From the NCBI RefSeq assembly GCF_014779765.1, contig NZ_JACXZA010000007.1, positions 124,001 to 188,000 on the forward strand: 64,000 nucleotides of DNA, given 5' to 3'. The stretch comes from Paenibacillus terricola. GTDB lineage: Bacteria > Bacillota > Bacilli > Paenibacillales > Paenibacillaceae. Position 1 is the first letter of the stretch; each line of letters starts with the position of its first letter. This document shows positions 50,783 to 60,389 of this stretch, piece by piece. The translations under genes were made by a program, and so were the position numbers. The notes beneath the pieces are model-generated. The model saw only the letters and a list, made by a program, of their open reading frames with translations, made no database searches and had not been told where the DNA came from.

Positions 50783-51628
50783 GTGGATACGGAAATGAAA
50801 TACGGCGAGGACTATCATTATTTGCCCGTCACCTCGGTAAACAGCGGCGTAGGAATAGAAGCAGCCTCAGATCTATACGTTGTGACCATCCAGATCGTTA
50901 ATGTATGCTTCGTCGGATTCGCAGATAAGGACAACTGGGTTCTGATCGACGCCGGGATGCCCAAATCAGCTAATGACATTGTGGCTGCCGCCGAGGAACG
51001 ATTCGGTACGGATGCACGCCCTGATGCCATTGTGCTTACGCATGGTCATTTCGACCATGTCGGCGCCATTATAGAGCTGGTCGAGCGATGGAACGTGCCG
51101 GTTTACGCCCACGAGCAGGAGCTCCCGTACTTGACGGGCAAGCAGGCTTATCCCCCAGCCGACCCAGCGGTTTCAAACGGACTGGTCGCCAAGATGTCAC
51201 CTTGGTTTCCGAACGAGCCGATTGACTTAGGTTCGCGAGTCGCCGCCCTCCCTGCCAATGGCTCTGTCCCTGATATGCCAGGCTGGGAGTGGATTCATAC
51301 GCCCGGCCATACACCGGGACATGTCTCCCTGTTCCGAAGAGCGGACCGAGCTTTAATCGCAGGCGACGCATTCGTTACGGTGAAGCAGGAGTCGATCTAT
51401 AAAGTATTCACGCAGAAGGCGGAGATCAGCGGTCCGCCGAAATATTTTACGCCCGATTGGCAGGAGGCCTTTCATTCCGTCTGTAAGCTTGCGGAATTAC
51501 AACCATCTGCAGCGGTCACTGGACACGGCATTCCACTATCAGGCGATGAGCTCGCAGCAAGTCTTCACAAGCTGGTAGAAGAATTCGATCGCATTGCGGT
51601 ACCAGCTAGCGGCAAATATGTTCACTAA
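50783..51628 (+). CDS. MBL-fold metallo-hydrolase
   Basis: 281 residues. Metal motif THGHFDHVGA (HxHxDH), HTPGHTPGHVSLF, a bridging Asp in IAGDAF and a final His in TGHGIPL: a complete glyoxalase II/lactonase-type set. GTG start with GGGAGG upstream. Cytosolic. Substrate unknown; quorum-signal lactonase cannot be claimed without a closer comparison. Confidence 0.87.
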   Translation: MDTEMKYGEDYHYLPVTSVNSGVGIEAASDLYVVTIQIVNVCFVGFADKDNWVLIDAGMPKSANDIVAAAEERFGTDARPDAIVLTHGHFDHVGAIIELVERWNVPVYAHEQELPYLTGKQAYPPADPAVSNGLVAKMSPWFPNEPIDLGSRVAALPANGSVPDMPGWEWIHTPGHTPGHVSLFRRADRALIAGDAFVTVKQESIYKVFTQKAEISGPPKYFTPDWQEAFHSVCKLAELQPSAAVTGHGIPLSGDELAASLHKLVEEFDRIAVPASGKYVH

Positions 51629-51631
51629 GCG

Positions 51632-51680
51632 CAAGAAGCATGGAGACGGCTCTCCATGCTTCTTGTGTTTGCGTTTATTT
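51632..51680 (+). terminator. terminator of the MBL gene
   Basis: CAAGAAGCATGGAGA / TCTCCATGCTTCTTG perfect 15-bp arms, then TGTTTGCGTTTATTTTT. Confidence 0.85.
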
Positions 51681-51736
51681 TTCTGAAGCAAGGAAACCGG
51701 AGTTTGGAATCTTGTCTCTTGACGCTGCTTCGGCCC

Positions 51737-52747
51737 TTATCGCGCTTCCGTCATGCTAACGATAATCTTCCCTTTCACGCGGCCCTCTTGGTAATAGTGG
51801 AACGCTTCGACCGCATCGTCGAATGCAAACTGCCGGTCGATGACAGGCACGACCTTCCCTTTCTCGACGAGCGACTTCCAGATCAACTGGTCGTCGTGGC
51901 TTACCTTATGGAGGAGCACCTTAACCTTTTTACGAGAAAACCAAGCCAGTAAAGGCCCCGTTAGGGCCGCTTGTATAATACGATTCGAAGTGCCGCCGAT
52001 CATCACATAAGTGCCGCCCGGCTTCAGCGCCCGCTTCATCTCGAATACCGACCTTGTGCCGACAACATCGAGGATGAGATCATACTGCGGTCCGCCCGCC
52101 GTGAAGTCCTCTGTCCGATAATCCGCCACATGGTCCGCTCCCACGGAGCGCAGCAAATCCAGCTTCTCGGCTGCGTCTACCCCCGTCACCTCTGCCCCTT
52201 GCAGCTTTATGTATTGAATCGCAAACGTACCAACGCCGCCTGCAGCTCCATTAATGAGTACACGATGTCCCTTCGCCAACCCGCCTTGCGTACGCAAACC
52301 TTGCAGGGCAAGAACTGCCGCCTGCGGGATTGCCGCTGCCTGCTCGAAGCTTACTCCTTCTGGCTTCAACGTCAGGGCCGCCTCGCTCGCGCACACATAT
52401 TCGGCGAATCCGCCCCACCCGCAGCCAGAGAGATCTCCGAACACCTCATCGCCTGGCCGCAAGCGGTTTACCTCCGTACCCACAGCCAACACTCTCCCCG
52501 CCACATCCGCGCCGAGAATCCGATAACGGGGTTTACGCATCGCGCCTAACCGATTGACTAATGGCTTACCGGTCAGAAGATCCAGGTCCCAGGAGTTCAA
52601 CGATGCAGCATGGACCGCGATCAACACTTCATTTTCTTTCGGTATAGGCTTTTCTACCTCTTCAATACGAAGCACATCCGGCAAGCCGTATCGGTCGTAG
52701 ACCAACGCCCGCATCATGCGTCCACCGCTCTGAGACTCTGCTATCAT
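51737..52747 (-). CDS. MDR-superfamily NAD(P)-dependent oxidoreductase
   Basis: 336 residues. GroES-like domain, then INGAAGGVGTFAIQYIKLQGAEVTGV (nucleotide loop AAGGVG). No zinc GHE motif (GADVAG), so quinone-reductase or enoyl-reductase-like. AGGAGG precedes the first ATG at 52747. Divergent from the PadR-MFS operon; co-control is possible but not shown. Confidence 0.85.
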   Translation of the reverse strand: MIAESQSGGRMMRALVYDRYGLPDVLRIEEVEKPIPKENEVLIAVHAASLNSWDLDLLTGKPLVNRLGAMRKPRYRILGADVAGRVLAVGTEVNRLRPGDEVFGDLSGCGWGGFAEYVCASEAALTLKPEGVSFEQAAAIPQAAVLALQGLRTQGGLAKGHRVLINGAAGGVGTFAIQYIKLQGAEVTGVDAAEKLDLLRSVGADHVADYRTEDFTAGGPQYDLILDVVGTRSVFEMKRALKPGGTYVMIGGTSNRIIQAALTGPLLAWFSRKKVKVLLHKVSHDDQLIWKSLVEKGKVVPVIDRQFAFDDAVEAFHYYQEGRVKGKIIVSMTEAR

Positions 52748-52884
52748 CGTGAACCTCCTACTGGGATTGAGTTACTTCTATTGTATCCGAACAACCCTTC
52801 CAGATATAGTAAGAAAATGATTACGTCCGCTTCTTGCGACAAATCGTTGGTTATCGGTCTCCAGAACGATGACAGCCATTATTT

Positions 52885-52904
52885 GATCTCGTATACTCGA
52901 GATC
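52885..52904 (+). promoter_or_regulatory. inverted repeat upstream of padR
   Basis: GATCTCG-6-CGAGATC, perfect 7-bp arms, 44 bp before the PadR start; possible autoregulatory site. Confidence 0.45.
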
Positions 52905-52947
52905 GACTATATGGCTCGCGACTGTTAGAAAGGAAGGAGTGAAGGCG

Positions 52948-53607
52948 ATGGCCGCCCGCAAAATATCCAATATGCTGGCACTTGCCGTCCTGTCGCTGCT
53001 TCATGAGAAGCCGATGCATCCGTATGAGATATCGGCAACGATGAAGGAGCGCGGCATACCCGACGTCATTAAGCTGAACAACGGTTCACTGTATTCCGTC
53101 GTGGAGGCGCTGCTGAAGCAAGGATGGATCATTCCGCTGGAAACCCAGCGGGAAGGGAGGCACCCCGAGCGAACGATCTACGCACCTACAGAGACAGGAA
53201 GGGTAGGGTTTCACGACTGGCTCCGGGAGATGGTTTACGAGCCGGCAAAGGAATATCCTCAATTTCCCGCGGCGCTCGCTTTTATCGGACATATTCCTCC
53301 GCCGGAAATGATCGAATTGCTGGAACTCCGTATCGGGTTCATCAATAAGTCGATCGCTGAACGGCGGGCGGGCATTGAATTCGCAAGAGGGATCGGTCTT
53401 TCAAGAATATTCGTCATCGAGTCCGAATACATCATCCATCAGTTAGACAGTGAATTGCGGTGGCTGACGGCATTCAAGGAAGACATCAAGAACGGCAGCC
53501 TGACAGAGCAATCAGAGGGTGAAACCATCTGGCATATGACCACACCTGCCGATGACGCACAGCTGCAAAACTCCAAATTACAATCGAAGGGAACAACGTT
53601 ACCATGA
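52948..53607 (+). CDS. PadR family regulator
   Basis: About 219 residues. PadR winged HTH (ALAVLSLLHEKPMHPYEISATMKERG, NNGSLYSVVEALLKQGWI, ERTIYAPTETGR) and a helical C-terminal (VirR/AphA-type) domain. ATG 52948 has AAGGAG eight bases upstream. Its stop overlaps the next gene's start as ATGA, so the repressor and the transporter are translated together; it very likely controls its own operon. Confidence 0.88.
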   Translation: MAARKISNMLALAVLSLLHEKPMHPYEISATMKERGIPDVIKLNNGSLYSVVEALLKQGWIIPLETQREGRHPERTIYAPTETGRVGFHDWLREMVYEPAKEYPQFPAALAFIGHIPPPEMIELLELRIGFINKSIAERRAGIEFARGIGLSRIFVIESEYIIHQLDSELRWLTAFKEDIKNGSLTEQSEGETIWHMTTPADDAQLQNSKLQSKGTTLP

Positions 53608-55139
53608 CCGTACAACGTAAAAGCGCTGGCCTCGTAATCGCCGGCCTGCTGCTCGGCATTCTCATGGCGTCCATGGACAATACCATTGTCGCGACAGCTA
53701 TGGGCACCATTGTTGGTGAACTGGGCGGACTAGACAAATTCGTATGGGTTACATCGGCCTATATGGTTGCTGAGATGGCTGGGATGCCGATTTTCGGCAA
53801 ACTGTCCGATATGTACGGACGGAAGAAATTTTTCGTATTCGGCATTCTCGTCTTCATGCTGGGATCGATTCTATGCGGAACCGCAACATCGATCGTACAG
53901 TTAAGTATTTATCGCGCGATTCAAGGGATCGGGGGCGGCGCGCTCGTACCGGTTGCCTTCACGATCATGTTCGACGCCGTAGCGCCTGAAAGCCGCGGTA
54001 AATTGGGTGGATTGTTCGGCGCCGTATTCGGCATGTCGAGTATTTTCGGACCTCTGCTTGGAGCCTACATTACTGACTATATTCAGTGGGAATGGATTTT
54101 CTACATCAATCTTCCGCTTGGCCTCATTGCTTTCATCTTGGTTGCTTTCTTCTACAAAGAATCGGTCGAGCACAGCAAGCAGCGAATCGACTGGCTTGGC
54201 GCAGCAGCGCTTGTCGGCGCTGTTATCTGCCTCATGTTCGCACTGGAGCTCGGCGGCAAAGAATATGCATGGGATTCGGGCATCATCCTTAGTCTGTTCG
54301 CCGGATTCGCCGTGCTCATCCTTGCTTTCATCCTCTTCGAGCGAATTGCAGCAGAGCCGATTATCAAATTCAGCATGTTCAAAAACCGATTGTACTGGTC
54401 GAGCAACGCGATCGCGATGTTCAGCGGCGCCGCCTTCATTACGGCTTCGGTCTACATCCCGATCTACATTCAAGGCGTATTCGGCGGCAAGTCGACGGAT
54501 TCCGGTCTAGTGCTGCTGCCGATGATGCTTGGCTCCGTCGTGACGGCATCCTTCGGCGGCGCGCTTATGATGAAGCTGTCGTTCCGCGCCCTCATGGTTC
54601 CGACGCTTGCGTTGCTGACGGTCGGCACGATTCTGCTTACGACGCTTGGCGTCGATTCGCATCGTTATACGGTCGTGATCTTCATGATTCTGGTCGGGCT
54701 CGGCATCGGCGCTTCGTTCTCCGTGCTCAGTAACGCCGCCATCTTCTCCTTCTCGCCGCAGGAACGGGGGACGGCTTCTGCGACGCTGAACTTCCTCCGA
54801 TCGCTTGGCATGACGATCGGCATTACGGTATTCGGCATTATTCAGAGCCATACGATGCTTAATCAATTCGGCAAGCTGTTCACGGCTGACGAGAAGGCCC
54901 AGCTTCCGACTGACGTCAACCTCAGCGATCCGCGCGCCATTCTGGCTCCTGAGATGCGGAAGTTCATTCCGGAACCGATTCTGAACAAGATCACATCCGG
55001 TCTCTCCTACTCGATCACGCATACGTTCGCATGGGCCGTCATTCCTTCCGTTCTGGCGCTGCTCTTCACGTTCTTCATGGGCCGCAAGAAGCTGAGCGAG
55101 ATGGAGCATGCGGCAGACTATAAACCGGCATCACATTAA
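53604..55139 (+). CDS. DHA2-family (EmrB/QacA) MFS drug transporter
   Basis: 511 residues with 14 TM helices. DHA2 signatures: MASMDNTIVATAMGTI (motif D1 with the membrane Asp), KLSDMYGRKKFF (motif A) and AIQGIGGGALVPVAF (motif B/C region). Probably a proton-driven multidrug exporter, in an operon with the upstream PadR regulator (4-bp overlap). Confidence 0.9.
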   Translation: MTVQRKSAGLVIAGLLLGILMASMDNTIVATAMGTIVGELGGLDKFVWVTSAYMVAEMAGMPIFGKLSDMYGRKKFFVFGILVFMLGSILCGTATSIVQLSIYRAIQGIGGGALVPVAFTIMFDAVAPESRGKLGGLFGAVFGMSSIFGPLLGAYITDYIQWEWIFYINLPLGLIAFILVAFFYKESVEHSKQRIDWLGAAALVGAVICLMFALELGGKEYAWDSGIILSLFAGFAVLILAFILFERIAAEPIIKFSMFKNRLYWSSNAIAMFSGAAFITASVYIPIYIQGVFGGKSTDSGLVLLPMMLGSVVTASFGGALMMKLSFRALMVPTLALLTVGTILLTTLGVDSHRYTVVIFMILVGLGIGASFSVLSNAAIFSFSPQERGTASATLNFLRSLGMTIGITVFGIIQSHTMLNQFGKLFTADEKAQLPTDVNLSDPRAILAPEMRKFIPEPILNKITSGLSYSITHTFAWAVIPSVLALLFTFFMGRKKLSEMEHAADYKPASH

Positions 55140-55150
55140 TTCGCATTGGG

Positions 55151-55200
55151 AAAAAGCTGTCTCGAGGGTCAGAACCATTGACCCTCGGAACAGCTTTTTA
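55151..55200 (+). terminator. terminator of the PadR-DHA2 operon
   Basis: AAAAAGCTGT..AGGGTCA / TGACCCT..ACAGCTTTTT long hairpin then TTATT; also usable by the convergent SDR gene. Confidence 0.85.
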
Positions 55201-55216
55201 TTATGGCCGAGACCAA

Positions 55217-56077
55217 TTACGCCCCCGTCCGCTCTGTCGTCTCCCTCAGCAGCGCAAGCAGCCCTTGCTGCGTCTCGGCTTTCAATGCTGCTGCGGGCAG
55301 CGGAACCGATCTGCCCCGCTCGATATAGATACTCGGCGCGTCTGCGAATCGGGCTGCCGTTGCCGCTTCATAGATGCGGGCCGCGCCTGCTTCAGGCGCA
55401 GCGAAGAAGCGGCGGAACAGACGGAACCAACTCGGAAGCGCTGCGCTCTTCGACATCGACGTCTTCGCAGGGCCGGGATCCACTACTCGCAGCGATATGC
55501 CATCCTTCGCATAATCCGCGGCAAGCGCCTGGAATGCAGCGGCGGCTGCTAGCTTCGACTGCACATACGGCGTGAATTTCTTAAACTTCTCCGGCCTGCG
55601 AAGTCCCGCCAGATCCAGCCTTCGCGCCATCCTCATCGCACTTGAGCCAACCGCTACGACGGTCGCGCCGCCCGAGGCAGCCAATTGCTCCCGCAGCAGC
55701 TCGGTCAGCAGGAAAGGCGCAACGGTGTTGACCTCATAATGGACATCGTTGCCGAGAGGGGATAGAACGGGACGGTCCAGCAAGGCTCCTGCATTATGAA
55801 CGAGAAGGTCCACTTGCGAATGCAGCTCGGCGACCCGTCGGGCTGCCCCGCGTATTGCCCCCTGATCCGATAGATCCGCAGCTACCCCTTGGACGGAGAG
55901 CGACGGGTTCGCCGCCCGCAGCTCCTGCATCTGCTTGTTCATTCGTTCCTGATCTCGATTAATAAGAACCAGATCATATTCCGCCTGTGCCAGTCGCTTG
56001 GTGAGTGCGGTTCCGAGCCCCGAATAGGATGCCGTAATAACCGCTAATGGACGACGCGTGTTCCGCGTTTCGTTCAT
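55217..56077 (-). CDS. SDR-family oxidoreductase, atypical glycine motif
   Basis: 286 residues. The cofactor loop reads TASYSGLG instead of TGxxxGxG (the first Gly is Ala), NRD suggests NADP, HNAG replaces NNAG, and YVQSK is intact with a Ser in VGSSAM. Retinol-dehydrogenase-like length. Follows the TetR gene on the same strand and has a copy of the same operator before it, so it is the likely regulatory target. Confidence 0.85.
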   Translation of the reverse strand: MNETRNTRRPLAVITASYSGLGTALTKRLAQAEYDLVLINRDQERMNKQMQELRAANPSLSVQGVAADLSDQGAIRGAARRVAELHSQVDLLVHNAGALLDRPVLSPLGNDVHYEVNTVAPFLLTELLREQLAASGGATVVAVGSSAMRMARRLDLAGLRRPEKFKKFTPYVQSKLAAAAAFQALAADYAKDGISLRVVDPGPAKTSMSKSAALPSWFRLFRRFFAAPEAGAARIYEAATAARFADAPSIYIERGRSVPLPAAALKAETQQGLLALLRETTERTGA

Positions 56078-56100
56078 CGTTCATCAATCTCCTCTCATAT

Positions 56101-56117
56101 TTGAACGATCATTCCAA
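56101..56117 (-). promoter_or_regulatory. TetR operator copy before the SDR gene
   Basis: TTGAACGATCATTCCAA, 16 of 17 bases identical to the reverse complement of the site before the tetR-type gene. Confidence 0.65.
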
Positions 56118-56161
56118 TATGGTCAAAAGAGCGGCCTGTCATCCAAGCGACAGGCCAACTC

Positions 56162-56740
56162 TTAAATCCCCTTAAGCATGATTTCAATCGCGTCATAGAT
56201 GAATGGCGCGGTCACATCCGTCTTCGCCATCGTAGCAACGCCTGCGAAGGCGCTGACCAGATACCTCGCCGTCGCCGCGGTATCGGTCTCCGTCCGCACC
56301 TCGCCACGCGCCTTGCCCGCTTCTAGGAAACCAGCAAACGCCTGTTCCAGCTGCAAGAAGTTGTTGGTCACCATCTCGCTTACAGCGGCATCATGAATGC
56401 CCAGCTCATTGGCCGTGTTCACCATTAGACAGCCCCAGCTGGCCCGATCCTCATGCACAAGGTCCTTCACGTTGCGGAACAGCTGCCTGAGCGTTGGAAT
56501 GACAGGCGTCGGCCGCGACAGCGCATCGATCGCTCGGGACATATAAACTTGCGCATACCGTCTCAAGCAAGCAAGGAACAGCGCATGCTTATCACCGAAC
56601 GTATCGTACATGCTTCCTCGATTGATGCCCAACGCTTCCAGCAGATCGCTGACCGACGTTTTCTCGTAGCCATGCTTCCAGAACACGTGCATGGCTTTAT
56701 CCAGCGCGACCGCCGGATCGAATGCCTTGGCACGTACCAT
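56162..56740 (-). CDS. TetR family regulator
   Basis: About 192 residues. HTH: FDPAVALDKAMHVFWKHGYEKTSVSDLLEALGINRGSMYDTFGDKHALF (about 7-55), with a TetR_C helical domain containing CLMVNTANELG. Of the YxaF/NemR-like type that controls a nearby oxidoreductase. ATG 56740 has GGGGAG six bases upstream; longer in-frame starts run through the operator. Matching 17-bp sites precede this gene and the SDR gene. Confidence 0.88.
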   Translation of the reverse strand: MVRAKAFDPAVALDKAMHVFWKHGYEKTSVSDLLEALGINRGSMYDTFGDKHALFLACLRRYAQVYMSRAIDALSRPTPVIPTLRQLFRNVKDLVHEDRASWGCLMVNTANELGIHDAAVSEMVTNNFLQLEQAFAGFLEAGKARGEVRTETDTAATARYLVSAFAGVATMAKTDVTAPFIYDAIEIMLKGI

Positions 56741-56777
56741 ACGCGTCTCCCCTTTGTTCATTTCCAGTATATCCAAT

Positions 56778-56794
56778 TTGGAACGATCGTTCAA
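56778..56794 (-). promoter_or_regulatory. TetR operator copy before the tetR-type gene
   Basis: Plus strand TTGGAACGATCGTTCAA with the perfect 12-bp palindrome GAACGATCGTTC (56781-56792), 38 bp before the start codon. Confidence 0.65.
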
Positions 56795-56801
56795 GTATGA
56801 T

Positions 56802-57374
56802 TTATACCACAACCTCATAACAGCCGATTGCAATCAGCAGCAAGCAGCCCAGCAATTCCGCATACTTGCCCACCCAGGAATGAGCAATGCGAACGCCCAG
56901 CCTGCCTCCGATCTCAATCGATGCAAGGGAGAATACGCCGACCGACAATGCCGTGAACCATGGCGACACGCCGCTCGCGCCAGCCCCTAGACTGCTTGCT
57001 ATACAGTTAACAGATAAGGCGAATCCCAATGAGATGGATTCGATCCATGAGATGACCTGGTCCTTGTTCTTATCCTTGTCATCAGCGATCTGAGCAATGG
57101 TGTCGCTGCGCTTGCGCAGGCTGCCGACCAACCCCCAGACGCCAAGCACGATTATCATCAGCCCGCCAATCAAATTGCCCCAATAAGCTGGCAGCAGACC
57201 GGATAAGTAATAGCCCAGCAGCATAGACAGACATGTCGCGATCATCGACATCAACGCGATTACTGCGTTCGATACTAGCGGAACGCGCACCTTACGCACG
57301 CCATACGTCATCCCGATTCCCAAGTTATCTAGATTAGCGGCAATGCCGATCATTGTAATCGTTAACCAGTGCAT
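56802..57374 (-). CDS. YtaF/MntP-family membrane protein, copy 2
   Basis: 190 residues, six TM helices. IGIAANLDNLGIGMTYGVRKVRVP and FALSVNCIASSLGAGASG match copy 1 at 43327 nearly position by position; the central loop is shorter and Lys/Asp-rich (DKDKNKDQ). Putative Mn2+/cation exporter or sporulation membrane protein. GGAGG precedes the ATG. The last base is 8 bp from the TetR operator. Confidence 0.84.
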   Translation of the reverse strand: MHWLTITMIGIAANLDNLGIGMTYGVRKVRVPLVSNAVIALMSMIATCLSMLLGYYLSGLLPAYWGNLIGGLMIIVLGVWGLVGSLRKRSDTIAQIADDKDKNKDQVISWIESISLGFALSVNCIASSLGAGASGVSPWFTALSVGVFSLASIEIGGRLGVRIAHSWVGKYAELLGCLLLIAIGCYEVVV

Positions 57375-57462
57375 TCATGTTGACCTCCCAATGGTTCGGT
57401 CAAATATGATATGCAGGCTGATGCCCAGATGATTGGGGGAATTTTCTCCCACCTGCTACTGA

Positions 57463-60135
57463 CTACAGCTTGAGCGTATCGTCATCCGGACTCCTAGAGA
57501 CCAATCTCGTAACTTGGAACAGCGTCTTCGCGAACACTGTTTTCTTCGAATAAGCCAAATATCTCGGTTCCCACACAGGGTCGAATTTGTCCTTGAAACG
57601 CCGAATGCCTTGAAATCCGTAGAAATGATTCCCCTTAAGAAACACGAGCCTTGCAACCCGCTCGCCGCCGTGGGAGTAAGTATATTCGCCGACTTTCCCC
57701 AGCGGGGCCATGCCTAAATTGAAATAAGAGCACCCCTGATCCTTCGCCCACTGCAGCAAATGCACCATTAACGCATCCATGATGCCGCTAAGGTCCTTGC
57801 GGTGCCGCATCAAATCGATCGAGGCGGTCCGGCCCTTATCATACACCGGCATCATACTGGCGAACGCGGCAAGTCGATTATCGCCATCCCGAAGCAATGC
57901 GACAGGCGCGAGCTCGAGATAGGTTTCCTTAAACCAGCCGAGCGAGAACCCCTTCTCCGTCCGATCGCCGAGCCACTCGTCAGATACTTCCTTTAACTCC
58001 ATCAGCAGCAAGGGTGAAAAAGGCGGCTCAACCATCTGAAAGGTGTAACCATTCCGCTCAAACCGATTGAATGCCGCGCGCAGATCGGCTTTACGGCGGC
58101 CGGATAACTTAAAGTCCGCTAAGGGAATGACCGCTTCTTCACCCAGCTTGAAGAAGTGGAATCCATATTCATGGTACAGGGGCAGCGATTCGGCTCTAAC
58201 CTGATAGAACACTGGAACGGCTGCATAACGATCGGCAAAATCGCGGAATTGTCCCACTAGCGCCCGAGCAGAATCGCGGTCCCCGATCGGGTCGCCGAGC
58301 GCCACCAGCGTTTTGCCGGAGCGGCCATAACCGATGACGGCCTTGCCATCCTCGGACCACATCAGACTCTTGTCTCGAAGGAATAGAAGATGCGTTAGGT
58401 AGTTCCCATCCTCTCGCTTCAGAAGCTCTTGGAGCCTCGCGAGTTCCAGGTGGTCAGGCTGCGCAGCCGGAGGGAGTCCCGGCCGGAGGAACCACCTCAT
58501 CGACAGCAGCAGCCAGCTGGCAGCAAGGGCAAGCACAGCTTCCCTGCGGAGCTCATAATCCTTGAGGGCGAATTTCGCAAGCCATCTCATATGCTCGTGC
58601 GCCAGATGCGATGCCGCAGAAGGGATTGGATTGTTGGCCAACGATCCAATCGTCCCGTACAGCAGTGCAACGATCAGTGTAATACCAGCCCATAGAACTG
58701 TTTTGTGCCAATGAAAAGACAGCTGCTTCCGATTGAACCGATCCTTGGACAGCCAGAGCAGGACATATATAACGGCGAGGAACAACGCTTCCTCGTAGTC
58801 AAACCCTTTGAGGATCGAGAATACGGAACCGCTTAGTAACAGAACTAGCGTGAAGTAATAGGCCCGCTTCACACGTCGGTAGATGCCTTCAGAGACGATA
58901 AGCATGGATAACCCGATCAGCACGGTGAGCTGGTGGGAGCTCTTCATCGTCAGCGGGGTTACGTAATGCTCCAGCGCACTCATGCGATGCCATTGCCCGG
59001 GCGTTGCCGCCGACACTAGAAGAACGAGGCCGCCGATGAACACCAATGCGCCCAGCGCCCAGTTGCTAATATCACGCATGAACGCCGTTTGACTTGGCCA
59101 GTTCCATAAGGTCAGCCATCGTTTAATTGCCGGTTTAAGCAGTTGATGCTGCGCCTGCGTCCATTTATCCTTGCTAGGCATCCATTCCGTCGAGGCGAAT
59201 GCCAATCCGATGCACCATGGAATGAAGTAATAGAAGACGCGATATAGCAAAATAATTGCAAACGCTTGGTTAGCGGACACGCCTGCGCTCTGAAGACCAA
59301 GGAGCATAACGGCATCGAAGGAACCAAGTCCGCCTGGGATGAAACTCGCTACGCCTGCTACTGCAGCCGTCACATAGATGCCGGTCGTGTCCCGAAAACT
59401 TAGCGGAAGATGGAATAGCCATACGAGCGTCCAGAATGCAAAAGCGGCCGCTGCCCATTCCAGCACGGATACGCCGATGAGTGTGAGAGGAGACCTTAGC
59501 CTCATATGGCTCCCCTCATCGGACAAGCCAAGCTTTGCACGAATGATGGGCAATTTATGAAGCAGCAAAAACAAGATGGCATACGAAGCTATTGCAATCT
59601 CAGCGATCAGCAGCCAAGGATGATCGATACGCAGCCCTTGATCATGCCAGACACCGAACAAGAGCAGCAGCGCGAGCAGCGACAGACCTATCGGCCCCGC
59701 CAATGACAGATAGAGGATCGATTTCATCCAGCCCGGTCCCTGGATGCCCCACTTGCGATATAGCGTCAGACGGAGCCCCGCCCCCGTGAAGCCAGCGAAG
59801 CCCATCGCATTATTGAACGTATTCGCGATCCAGCTAACCTTCCATATGGACAACAGAGTCAGCTTATGCCCGTTCCACTTCAAGAGAAGCAGGTCATATA
59901 ACGTCATCAACGCAATTGCGAACAGACACACAGCAACCATCAGCAGTTGGTCTAATGGCTGGATATGTTTCAGCGTATGAAGAGCAGCTGGCAGACTGAT
60001 CTCTCTAATAAAAAGCCGAGTTTGCGTATATAGGAACAGCAGCACAGCAATCGGAATGAGAAAGCGAATAACTTGTCTGCCTCTCCTGTAGAGCGGTCTA
60101 TCTTCACGCTGCCGGTCCGTTTCATTGTGGTCCAT
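57463..60135 (-). CDS. mprF: MprF: lysylphosphatidylglycerol synthetase/flippase
   Basis: About 890 residues, the normal size for bifunctional MprF. The N-terminal two thirds is a 12-14 TM flippase with the MprF core (FNNAMGFAGFTGAGLRLTLYRKWG, GGLGSFDAVMLLGLQ). The C-terminal cytosolic DUF2156 synthase domain (from about 545) uses aminoacyl-tRNA to modify phosphatidylglycerol (FAIG-type VALGDPIGD, YQVRAESLPLYHEYGFHFFKLGEEA, FNLGMAPLG). Lowers negative surface charge and gives resistance to cationic peptides. ATG 60135 has AGGAGG 10 bp upstream. Confidence 0.9.
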   Translation of the reverse strand: MDHNETDRQREDRPLYRRGRQVIRFLIPIAVLLFLYTQTRLFIREISLPAALHTLKHIQPLDQLLMVAVCLFAIALMTLYDLLLLKWNGHKLTLLSIWKVSWIANTFNNAMGFAGFTGAGLRLTLYRKWGIQGPGWMKSILYLSLAGPIGLSLLALLLLFGVWHDQGLRIDHPWLLIAEIAIASYAILFLLLHKLPIIRAKLGLSDEGSHMRLRSPLTLIGVSVLEWAAAAFAFWTLVWLFHLPLSFRDTTGIYVTAAVAGVASFIPGGLGSFDAVMLLGLQSAGVSANQAFAIILLYRVFYYFIPWCIGLAFASTEWMPSKDKWTQAQHQLLKPAIKRWLTLWNWPSQTAFMRDISNWALGALVFIGGLVLLVSAATPGQWHRMSALEHYVTPLTMKSSHQLTVLIGLSMLIVSEGIYRRVKRAYYFTLVLLLSGSVFSILKGFDYEEALFLAVIYVLLWLSKDRFNRKQLSFHWHKTVLWAGITLIVALLYGTIGSLANNPIPSAASHLAHEHMRWLAKFALKDYELRREAVLALAASWLLLSMRWFLRPGLPPAAQPDHLELARLQELLKREDGNYLTHLLFLRDKSLMWSEDGKAVIGYGRSGKTLVALGDPIGDRDSARALVGQFRDFADRYAAVPVFYQVRAESLPLYHEYGFHFFKLGEEAVIPLADFKLSGRRKADLRAAFNRFERNGYTFQMVEPPFSPLLLMELKEVSDEWLGDRTEKGFSLGWFKETYLELAPVALLRDGDNRLAAFASMMPVYDKGRTASIDLMRHRKDLSGIMDALMVHLLQWAKDQGCSYFNLGMAPLGKVGEYTYSHGGERVARLVFLKGNHFYGFQGIRRFKDKFDPVWEPRYLAYSKKTVFAKTLFQVTRLVSRSPDDDTLKL

Positions 60136-60389
60136 TCTATCGGGGCCTCCTAGGAGAATTTGTGCCACTAAATGTCTATTTCATGCAGCTGCGAGATCAA
60201 TATAGCATATCGTTCGAACAGGTCTCAAATACCTCCTGTGGCGATATTTGCGAGCCTCTTCTCTGCCTCTATCTCCTGCTTAATAGCCCCCTTACATTTA
60301 TTGCATGCAACATTCCCGAACTAACGGTCGTTTCTAATGGCAACGGCAGCCGTGCAATACTAACTTTTGTTCCAAAGGAGAATTACATC

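Noticed and set aside
50783-51628. MBL protein as an AHL lactonase (quorum quenching)
   Set aside because: The HxHxDH set is common to the whole superfamily; nothing visible is specific to lactonases.
54507-55109. Minus-strand open frame of 200 codons opposite the DHA2 transporter
   Set aside because: Antisense shadow of hydrophobic coding sequence, giving an Arg/Glu-rich nonsense protein.
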